Of a DNA stretch of 5,602 nucleotides, positions 1 through 5,602 are shown piece after piece. Each line of letters opens with the position of its first letter. Position 1 is the stretch's first letter. A program made the translations under genes and the position numbers. The notes below the pieces were generated by a model that was not told the origin of the DNA, made no database searches, and was given only the letters and a program-made list of their open reading frames with translations. This DNA comes from CAYMKL01 sp964390805 (GTDB taxonomy: Bacteria > Chloroflexota > Anaerolineae > VGOG01), in NCBI GenBank assembly GCA_964390805.1, contig CAYMKL010000219.1, forward strand, positions 1-5,602, in the 5' to 3' direction.

Positions 1-1639
1 AGACGGAGACCATGGCGCCTGTATTCAGGTCGTACTTGATCACCTGGGCCGGAGACATGTCGAGGCCGAGGTAGGCATACTGTCCGTCGTAAGCCACGGC
101 GCGGCAGCGACCCCTTTGCTCTCCTCCTTCCCAGACGCCCAGTTCGTTGAGTTCGATGGCGTCCACCTTGGATACCGAGGCCGGGCTGAGATCCCAGCCG
201 GTATACAGGTTTGTGCCGTCGAAGGCGAGGGCTCTCAGGGTGCGGTCTTGCGGATCGTAAAGCCAGGGCAGCAAGGGATACAAGGTGCTGGCCGTGAAAG
301 CTACGATGGTGCCCATGTAGAAGTCGTACTGTGGGTCTATGACACCGGCAAAGTAGTCTACGGCAGCGTACACCACTCCTTCCCCGCTGGTGAGGTCGAA
401 GTAGTGACCGAGGGATTCTTCGTCATCGCGAACCGCTGCGGTGCTCATGTCCGAGGGGTCAATCTTGACCAGCACACCGGGGATGGTGTACAGCCCTGTG
501 TACAGGTAGCCGCCGCTGCACGTCAAGGCTCGACACCTGTGCTGCCCCGTGCCTCCCTCCCAGGTAGCGAGGGTGGCCATGTTAGACGGCTCGATCTTGA
601 CTACCTTGGCCGGAGAGGTATCCAGGCCGGCGTAAAGGAATGTCCCATCGTGGGCCAGGGCAAAGCACTCGTCGTCTCCTGCAGGAGCGGTCCAGACGCC
701 CACGGTTTCCATGGTGGCGAGATTTACTTTGATGACCCTGGCGGGGTCGGTCTCCAGACCGACGTACAGGAAAGCACCGTCGCTGGTCAGGGCCTGGCAG
801 TCGTTCTCCCCTGACAGGCCCTGCCAGATGCCCTTGGTCTCCATGGAGCCGCCGCCTATGCGGACCACCCTGGCGGGGGAAGTGGAGAGGCCGGCGTACA
901 GAAACCCCTGCTGGTACACCAGGGCCTGGCAGCGGTCGTCGTCTTCCCCACCCTCCCAGGCCGCCTCGGCCTGCATGGTGGCAGGATCAACCCGCACCAC
1001 GCGAGCGGGCGACTGGCGGAGTCCTACGAAAAGCCGCCCGTCCCCGAGGGCCAGGGCGTAGCAGTGGGTTTCGTTGACGGAGCCCTGGAAGGTGTCCACG
1101 GTGGCCAGGTCGCTGGTTTGAATCGCTGCCGCACGAGCGGGGGAGGTGGGGAAACCCGCCACGAGAGAAGAGCCAGAGAGAGCCAAAGCGTGGACGCCTT
1201 CGTCTGCCTCCTCCCCGACCCAACTGCCCTCCTCAGCCATGTTCCCAGGACGGACTTTGACGATCTGAGCGGGACGGGTGTTTAGCCCGACGAAGAAATG
1301 ACTCTTGCTGCAAGCCAGCCCCCGACAGTCATCCTGGCCCGTTGCGCCGCGCCATTGCCCCAGACTGGTCATCTCGTCGGGCAGGAGTTGGACGACGCGA
1401 ACCGGCGAGGTGCCCAGAGCAGCGTAGAGGTAGGTATTGTCGTGGCCCAAAGCGCGACAGCGGTCTTGACCACTCTCACCTGTCCAGACTTCGTCGCTGA
1501 TCATGTCGCTGCGATAAATCCTCACCACTTTGGCGGGCACGGTGGCCAGCCCCGCAAAAAGACGGCCCTGCCTGATGTCCAGGGCCTGGCAACTGTTTTC
1601 CCCTGACTCGCCGTGCCAGGCTTCCTCCCCGACCAGGTT
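1..1639 (-). CDS. 3' continuation of the broken propeller gene, at least 12 more blades, runs off left edge
   Basis: This frame is open for over 540 codons, from the break at about 1639 to base 1, with no stop. It resumes at NLVGEEAWHGESGENSCQAL, the end of blade 3 and the start of blade 4, then reads blades 4 to 15. Typical units are WTGESGQDRCRAL and FLYAGLDTSPAKVVKIEP. Blade 13 (430-266) is irregular: 55 residues, without the usual Trp and Cys, and with an insertion around FAGVIDPQYDFYMG. Blade 15 ends at the window edge, so the total is unknown. There is no ATG, GTG or TTG in this frame between the preceding in-frame stop (1724-1726) and GTG 1540, which is already inside blade 4. It therefore looks like the displaced remainder of the gene starting at 2265 rather than a gene with its own start. 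Function is unknown; large propeller arrays usually act in binding. Confidence 0.8.
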
Positions 1640-1983
1640 GAGGTGGCCATGCCAGCGTAAACGAACTTCCCTTCGGTGACCAGTGTCACACAGTTTTGGT
1701 CTTCGCCGGCGCCGATCCAGTAATCAACACGCTCCATGCTTTGAGGACTGATCTTGATCACCCGCGCCGTGGCGTGCTGCACGGCGGCGTACAGTAGACC
1801 CTCGTGGAGTACCAGGGCCTGGCAGTTGTTCTCGCCTTCCCTGGCCGTCCAGGTTGCCACGTGGCGCAAGGTGTCTCGCCGGAGCTTGAGCACGCTCGCC
1901 GGCTCGGTGTCCAGCCCGACGTACAGGTATTGCCGGTCGCCGGCGGTGGGGGTGGTGAGCGTTTCGCCTGCACCTCCCACCCA
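2..1983 (-). repeat. Tandem 132-nt repeat array encoding at least 15 propeller blades (gene C)
   Basis: Units in reading order begin with their Trp codon at 1983, 1851, 1719, 1618, 1486, 1354, 1222, 1090 (Phe), 958, 826, 694, 562, 430 (Arg), 265 and 133. All are exactly 132 nt except unit 3 (101 nt, the damaged one) and unit 13 (165 nt). Cys at unit position 10 is present in 12 of 15 units (absent in 1, 7 and 13). If blades close in sevens, units 1-7 and 8-14 would make two discs and unit 15 would start a third; that grouping is inference. Confidence 0.88.
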
Positions 1984-2265
1984 GGTGCTTGGGACGAAGT
2001 TGGCCCCAACGGGTGGGGAGACGGTGAGCAGTCGCCGGAAGGCCCAAAGGTTGTACAGAAGCCCATCGGGGATCCAGTTGGGCAGGGTGACGGGCGCAGC
2101 GTCTCCCGTGCCGCTTCCTGGGCCGCCTTCGGGAACGTGCTCGTGACACTCAATGCCTTCTTCGCACGATTTGATGAACAAGGCGAATTGCTCATCGGTC
2201 GGGGAGAGGTAGTCCCGAAACCACTGTGTGAGGATGTATGCGGTCACGTCGTCAAACTTGGACAC
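1522..2265 (-). CDS. Propeller-repeat paralogue of the upstream gene, 5' part, frame broken in blade 3
   Basis: As an ORF this is 247 residues, but only about the first 209 are authentic. It starts at GTG 2265 behind a strong Shine-Dalgarno, 1 nt after the upstream stop. Residues 1-94 match the base module of the upstream protein in length and motifs (GIECHEHVPEGG, GSGTGDAAPVTLP). Blades 1 and 2 fill residues 95-138 and 139-182; blade 3 begins at W183 and runs to YAGMATS. There the repeat pattern stops, and the last ~38 residues (from TWSGRKPG) are the out-of-frame reading of the next blade, ending at an accidental stop. Two and a half blades should not fold as a propeller, so this product alone is unlikely to be functional. 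No signal peptide is seen. The role is inferred to match the upstream paralogue, a surface or virion binding disc. Confidence 0.75.
   Translation of the reverse strand: MSKFDDVTAYILTQWFRDYLSPTDEQFALFIKSCEEGIECHEHVPEGGPGSGTGDAAPVTLPNWIPDGLLYNLWAFRRLLTVSPPVGANFVPSTWVGGAGETLTTPTAGDRQYLYVGLDTEPASVLKLRRDTLRHVATWTAREGENNCQALVLHEGLLYAAVQHATARVIKISPQSMERVDYWIGAGEDQNCVTLVTEGKFVYAGMATSTWSGRKPGTASQGKTVARPWTSGRAVFLRGWPPCPPKW
1619..1719 (-). other. Site of a 31-nt deletion and frameshift in blade 3 of gene C
   Basis: Blade 3 is 101 nt where its neighbours are 132 nt, so 31 nt are missing. That equals the observed shift of one reading frame. The break can be placed at 1639/1640: upstream of it the frame gives YAGMATS, downstream the other frame gives NLVGEEAW. 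The lost part is the P-A-x-V-V-K-I strand and the turn after it. This could be a real deletion or an error in the assembled sequence. Confidence 0.8.
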
Positions 2266-2266
2266 T

Positions 2267-3463
2267 TCACTCCTCCGTCTCGTTGATGTCGCGCATGATC
2301 TTCCTGACCACGCAAGCAGGACTGGTGTAGAGGCCGAAGTACACGTACAGCCCGTCGAAGGCTAGGGCGCGACACTCGTTGGCGTCGCCAGAAGCCGCCC
2401 AGTGGGCAATGGAGTTCATGTCCGCAGGATCGATCTTGGCGACCGTGGCCAGCCCTGCGTACAGGCTCTCGCCATCGTAGAGCAGGGCTTTGCAGTTGTC
2501 CTCGTTCTCCGCACCCGTCCAGGTATCCACGACCGTCAGATCGGTGCGAGTCAGTTTTCTCACCACGGCAGGTGGGTCATCGAAGCCGGCGTACACGAAC
2601 GAGCCGTCGTGGGCCAGAGCACGGCAGTGGGTTGGTGTCTCCTCGTCGTCCCACCGCGCTACCTCTTGCATGGTTTCAGGATCAATCTTGGCTACGTTAC
2701 CAGGCGTGTCATTCAATCCCGCGTACAGGTACTCCCCGTCGTAGATGAGGGCGTAACAACCGGTCTGGTCTTCGTCTCCAACCCACTTAGAAACGGTGGT
2801 CAAGGCTCTGAGTTCTAGCTTGACGACGCAGGCGGGGTTGGTGTTAAGTCCAGCGTAGAGAAACTGCCCATCGTAAACAAGGGTCAGGCAGAACTGTCGG
2901 CCTTCGTCTTCTTCCCACTGGGTGATGTATTTCATGGTATCGCGTTCGATCATGACTACCTGCGCGGTGGGGGTGGCCAGCCCGGCGTACAAGCAATCAC
3001 CAGCGATAGCTAAAGCCCAGCAACGGTCTTGGCCTTCGTCAAGGGTCAATGCGGCCACTGTGGTCATGGTTCGGGGTTCAATCTTGACGACCTGAGCCGG
3101 AACGGTATCCAGGCCCACGTACACGTATTCCCCATCAGAGACGAGGGCCTGCACCCAGTCTTGGCCTTCCCCGCCCGTCCAAGGCTTGGCCAGCATGTCG
3201 GTGGCCAGGTCGGGGCGAGTGGCCAGGCGGCGCCTCCAGGCCCGGACGTTGCGGAGGTTGGCGTCGTGCCAGCCCTCGGGTAACTGAACAGGGGCTGCAT
3301 CCCCCGTCCCGGAGTTGCAGCCCCCAGTGCTCTTGTGCTCGTGGCCTTCAATGCCGTCTTGGATGGCCTGGATGAAAGCGTGCCATTCCTCCTCGGTGGG
3401 CTTGTCCCCGGCCTCGAAGGTTGATGTGAGTTGGTTTCGGATTGCGGTGTTGAATTTGGTCAT
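2267..3463 (-). CDS. Seven-bladed beta-propeller-like protein with N-terminal base module
   Basis: A complete 398-residue protein of unknown function. Residues 1-94 form a non-repeat module, rich in charged residues and without a signal peptide or membrane segment. It contains GIEGHEHKSTGG and SGTGDAAPVQLP, a His/Gly style often seen, from memory, near the N-terminus of phage tail and fibre proteins. Residues 95-398 are seven tandem units, 44 residues each except unit 6 (40). The pattern is W-x-G-x(3)-[QED]-x(2)-C-x-AL-x(2)-DG-x(2)-LYAGL-x-T-x-PA-x-VVKI-x(4)-M. Seven blades ending exactly at the C-terminus predict one closed propeller disc, probably a binding platform. I chose ATG 3463 because it gives the same 94-residue lead as the paralogue downstream and lies 4 nt after the upstream stop; an in-frame start at 3517 would overlap that gene by 50 nt. 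No clear Shine-Dalgarno precedes it, so coupling to upstream translation is likely. The repeat recalls YVTN/PQQ-type propellers, but I cannot assign a family. Confidence 0.88.
   Translation of the reverse strand: MTKFNTAIRNQLTSTFEAGDKPTEEEWHAFIQAIQDGIEGHEHKSTGGCNSGTGDAAPVQLPEGWHDANLRNVRAWRRRLATRPDLATDMLAKPWTGGEGQDWVQALVSDGEYVYVGLDTVPAQVVKIEPRTMTTVAALTLDEGQDRCWALAIAGDCLYAGLATPTAQVVMIERDTMKYITQWEEDEGRQFCLTLVYDGQFLYAGLNTNPACVVKLELRALTTVSKWVGDEDQTGCYALIYDGEYLYAGLNDTPGNVAKIDPETMQEVARWDDEETPTHCRALAHDGSFVYAGFDDPPAVVRKLTRTDLTVVDTWTGAENEDNCKALLYDGESLYAGLATVAKIDPADMNSIAHWAASGDANECRALAFDGLYVYFGLYTSPACVVRKIMRDINETEE
2270..2276 (-). promoter_or_regulatory. Ribosome binding site for gene C
   Basis: The minus strand reads GGAGGAG, then TGAA, then GTG. 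The core GGAGG (2272-2276) sits 6 nt before the GTG at 2265. The motif is written in the last two Glu codons of gene B and abuts its TGA stop, so translation of B and C is probably coupled. It fixes the non-ATG start of C. Confidence 0.85.
2270..3181 (-). repeat. Tandem 132-nt repeat encoding seven propeller blades (gene B)
   Basis: Seven units in reading order: 3181-3050, 3049-2918, 2917-2786, 2785-2654, 2653-2522, 2521-2402 and 2401-2270. All are 132 nt (44 codons) except the sixth, which is 120 nt. The sixth lacks four residues between AGL and the VAKI strand, an in-frame 12-nt loss of the T-x-PA turn. Each unit begins with Trp (Leu in unit 2) and carries Cys at unit position 10 (Val in unit 1). 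The units are diverged in DNA and align best as protein. Confidence 0.9.
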
Positions 3464-3467
3464 AGGC

Positions 3468-5602
3468 TCACATGATGAAGCTGTAGGGTTGGGCGACTGC
3501 CTCCACAGTGTACACAATGGTCAGCTTAGGCCGCTGCGACGGGGTTGCGACGGCCGACGAATAGAAGATATACAGATCATCGTTTTGGTTCACGGTCCTG
3601 AGGAGCCACCCGTAGCCCAAGTCTAAGTCGGTCTTGGACGTCGGAGTTAGCGGAATGTCGAAGAACTGTCCTGCCGGGTCGCTCCCGGTCGTATCGGCAG
3701 ACCCGATCTCAGTCTGCTCGCGGTCGTCAGCCCCGTCTCCACCCGCAACCTGCCAACTATTGCCAGTCGAGTAAATATTCCAGGTAGCTTGACTCTCGAC
3801 CCAATCCCGCTTCAGGCGGTATACCTTGATGGTGTCTCCCTGGCTGGCCTCAGCCGTGGTAACGAGCCACAAGGAAAGCTTAGCTGAGACAATCAGAGCG
3901 CCTGCAGGCAAGTCCGTCAAGTCGAACTTCAGTAGGGAGTGCGCAATCTGCGAGAAGCCAGCTCGCTCTCCTACCCACAGGTTCCCGTGGCTCCCGAAGT
4001 TAGTAGTAGGATTAGCATTCAGGAGGAAGGCATCGTTCGAGTTGGCTTCATCGGGCTGCAAGACCAGCGTAATCGTTACATCTACCAAGGTGTAGAACGT
4101 AGATGGGCTTGATTGGTTGTTGTACGTGGCGGTGATGTAGTCGGCGGAGCGGACCGTGTTGGAAATGCGAACCTCGTCAAGCCGACCATCAAAGTAGATG
4201 ACACCAGAACCAGCCTGGCCTATCCTGAACGGCTCGTCGTTGAGTGTGGCACCAGTCGTGTGGGTGACCTTTTCCTTAAACGTACCATCCACGTAGTAGG
4301 AGCAATCGAAACTAGTGTCCAGAACTGCAACGACGTGATACCAAGTTCCTACGCTTGTTATGTAATCCGCTACTGTATCGTAATCCTTGACGTAGAACGT
4401 CGTGAATCGTAGCTTCTGTAAGTGGTGACCAAGGCCATAGCCGCCCGATGCAGCTCCACGTTTCCCACACCACTTCTCACCTGTGTTGTTCCGGTCGGGG
4501 TAAACCCAGCACTCGATGGTGAGATTGCTGGCCAGATCAAGTGTGCCATTTTCCGCGATGGTGATCGTATCCGCACCACCAAACTCAGGACAGTTTCCTA
4601 TCTTGCTGCGAGAACGTGAGGTCACGCTCTCTGCAGTTGAATCATTGTTGTTGGCAGTACTATCGTGGTAAGTACCGCTAGTTTCGCCGAAGTGCCAGAC
4701 AGCTTTGAAGTTACTGTCCCACGTCCCTGCGACATTCTCTTGGCTCGTGGTAACCCCAGAATCCCCGTAGACGAGATAGAAGACGGTATCTACTGAAGAA
4801 CTCAGCGAGGGAATCCGCACGTGGGCAATCAACTCACCCGTCGCAGGATCGTACTTCTCTACTTCGAAGTCGTAGGGATCAGAGCCGTCCAAGTTGGGTG
4901 AGAAAACCAGGTCAGCCGGCACGGTGAGAGATCCAGAAGCCCCACCGTTGGAAGCGGTGTTCTCGATCTTCCCACCATTGGCCACCGTCTTCAGGTCGGC
5001 ATCGGTGGTGTTGAAGAGGATGGGGAAATCGGTGAGGTCGCCCGGAACCTTGGTGTGGTCAATGGTGATCTTCTTGCAGTATGTGAAGGATGGGGAGACG
5101 AATTGTCTGCTGCCTAGACTGTGGAACGTGGACGGTGAGGATTGGTTGTTGTACGTGGCGGTGATGTAGTCGGTGGAGCGAGCGACACTGGATACGCGGT
5201 ATTCGTCAATGATCCCAGGGAAGTTACTGCCCGGGTATACCCTTTCACCGATGCGATACTTGGCAAAGGCATTGGTGATGTCTCCTGGCGCCCTGTTCCC
5301 GGCACCGCTGGCCACGCTCGAAGCGTCCAGGTAGATGGTCGTTGCCGTGCCATCTGCTACGAGAACGATGTGGTACCAGGTGAGGCTGGTCAATACGTCT
5401 GAAGCCTGAACATAGAATTCGTCGGGGCTCTCTCCGACAGCTTCGTAAGCAATGTCGTTGCCACTGACCGTATCAAGGTTGATGCGGGGCCTGGCCCCTT
5501 CGTCGCTTTCTCTCATGCTGAGGAGCATCCCACCATCTGCGAGGTTCTCAGGCTTGATGGAACACTCTATGGTCCATGCCTGGAGCGTCTTCACGTCTGC
5601 GG
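3468..5602 (-). CDS. Mosaic adhesin-like protein, 3' part: LamG, DUF2341, LamG, DNRLRE (5' end outside window)
   Basis: This is the last ~710 residues of a larger protein; residue 1 below is the codon at 5592-5594. Residues 1-160 are the end of a LamG/concanavalin A-like domain (AWTIECSIKP, TWYHIVLVADG, IIDEYRVSSVARS). Residues 168-280 match DUF2341 (KKITIDHTKVPGDLTDFPIL, then YDFEVEKYDPATGEL and VFYLVYGD). Residues 291-505 are a complete LamG domain (AVWHFGE, LTIECWVYP, TWYHVVAVLD, GRLDEVRIS). Residues 508-698 resemble a DNRLRE/CBM96-type domain (LLKFDLTDLPAGA, VYRLKRDWVESQATWN, RPKLTIVYTVE). Such folds usually bind glycans or form surface stalks, so a binding or structural role is inferred; no catalytic motif was seen. 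The GTG at 5594 is probably an internal valine, because the frame is open to the edge and the first LamG lacks its N-terminal half. The TGA stop at 3468-3470 lies 4 nt before the next gene. A phage appendage or a secreted surface protein are both possible. Confidence 0.9.
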   Translation of the reverse strand, partial: ADVKTLQAWTIECSIKPENLADGGMLLSMRESDEGARPRINLDTVSGNDIAYEAVGESPDEFYVQASDVLTSLTWYHIVLVADGTATTIYLDASSVASGAGNRAPGDITNAFAKYRIGERVYPGSNFPGIIDEYRVSSVARSTDYITATYNNQSSPSTFHSLGSRQFVSPSFTYCKKITIDHTKVPGDLTDFPILFNTTDADLKTVANGGKIENTASNGGASGSLTVPADLVFSPNLDGSDPYDFEVEKYDPATGELIAHVRIPSLSSSVDTVFYLVYGDSGVTTSQENVAGTWDSNFKAVWHFGETSGTYHDSTANNNDSTAESVTSRSRSKIGNCPEFGGADTITIAENGTLDLASNLTIECWVYPDRNNTGEKWCGKRGAASGGYGLGHHLQKLRFTTFYVKDYDTVADYITSVGTWYHVVAVLDTSFDCSYYVDGTFKEKVTHTTGATLNDEPFRIGQAGSGVIYFDGRLDEVRISNTVRSADYITATYNNQSSPSTFYTLVDVTITLVLQPDEANSNDAFLLNANPTTNFGSHGNLWVGERAGFSQIAHSLLKFDLTDLPAGALIVSAKLSLWLVTTAEASQGDTIKVYRLKRDWVESQATWNIYSTGNSWQVAGGDGADDREQTEIGSADTTGSDPAGQFFDIPLTPTSKTDLDLGYGWLLRTVNQNDDLYIFYSSAVATPSQRPKLTIVYTVEAVAQPYSFIM
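4111..4144. repeat. 34-bp direct repeat, copy 2 (end of second LamG domain)
   Basis: The second copy of the 34-bp repeat, encoding the same DYITATYNNQSS linker at the end of the second LamG domain. Flanking DNA is much more diverged. This suggests either strong constraint on the linker or local gene conversion after an older duplication. Confidence 0.9.
5140..5173. repeat. 34-bp direct repeat, copy 1 (end of first LamG domain)
   Basis: An exact 34-bp match to 4111-4144, lying 1029 bp away. It encodes the linker DYITATYNNQSS that closes the first LamG domain. The spacing is 343 codons, so both copies are in the same reading frame and mark the same place in two successive modules. Confidence 0.9.

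Noticed and set aside
116..814. Plus-strand open frame of 232 codons, and other plus-strand frames such as 1298-1606, 1804-2286 and 2402-2818
   Set aside because: They lie antisense to the propeller repeats and simply mirror the 132-nt periodicity. The minus strand has a coherent blade consensus across the same bases, and these frames have no recognisable domain.
1..1540. Independent gene starting at GTG 1540 or ATG 1504
   Set aside because: Both codons are inside blade 4 at conserved repeat positions, with no Shine-Dalgarno at proper spacing, and the blade sequence continues upstream of them.
1630..1660. Programmed ribosomal frameshift joining the two parts of gene C
   Set aside because: Besides the frame change, about ten residues of the blade are missing, which slippage cannot explain. 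I also saw no slippery heptamer at the junction.
2..3181. CRISPR array or non-coding satellite
   Set aside because: The repeats are 132 nt, contiguous, diverged in DNA and conserved as protein; there are no short identical repeats separated by unique spacers.
2..3181. Assignment to Kelch, FG-GAP, Asp-box or tachylectin repeats
   Set aside because: The unit lacks the Kelch double glycine, the FG-GAP motif with DxDxDG, and the SxDxGxxW Asp-box. Its length and Trp/Cys pattern do not clearly match any of them.
3464..3517. Upstream start at 3517 for gene B (18 extra residues)
   Set aside because: The extra residues come from bases coding the end of gene A in another frame and break the exact 94-residue lead shared with gene C. 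ATG 3463 fits better.
1..5602. Diversity-generating retroelement acting on the binding proteins
   Set aside because: No reverse transcriptase, template repeat or adenine-biased variable copy is present in the window.

Overview
The window holds one strand of closely packed protein-coding sequence. Everything I can support reads right to left on the minus strand, and neither outer gene is complete. No RNA genes, promoters, terminators or insertion sequences were seen. No coding-free stretch is longer than a few bases. The organism cannot be named from the sequence. Long, repetitive, lectin-like and propeller proteins, gaps of 4 and 1 nt, and propeller proteins without signal peptides fit the appendage or tail-fibre region of a tailed phage or prophage. 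A surface-protein locus of an environmental bacterium or archaeon is the main alternative.

In transcription order the layout is as follows. (A) 5602 to 3468 is the 3' part of a large mosaic adhesin-like protein: end of a LamG domain, DUF2341, a complete LamG domain, and a C-terminal DNRLRE (CBM96-like) beta domain. Its true start lies beyond the right edge. (B) 3463 to 2267 is a complete 398-residue protein: a 94-residue N-terminal module followed by exactly seven beta-propeller-like repeats that run to the last residue. (C) 2265 to beyond base 1 is a paralogue of B with the same 94-residue module and at least 15 repeats. Its reading frame is broken in the third repeat, where 31 nt appear to be missing. 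A plain ORF call therefore gives a 247-residue protein ending in out-of-frame nonsense (stop at 1522). The true continuation runs open from about 1639 to the left edge and has no start codon of its own near the break.

The three genes probably form one transcription unit: A and B are 4 nt apart, B and C 1 nt, and the Shine-Dalgarno for C is written into the last codons of B. I infer extracellular or virion-surface binding proteins, with carbohydrate-binding folds in A and propeller discs on a shared base module in B and C. The most interesting points are the strict 132-nt repeat register (one blade per repeat), the seven-blade closure of B, the much larger blade count of C, its 31-nt lesion, and the near-invariant cysteine in each blade.
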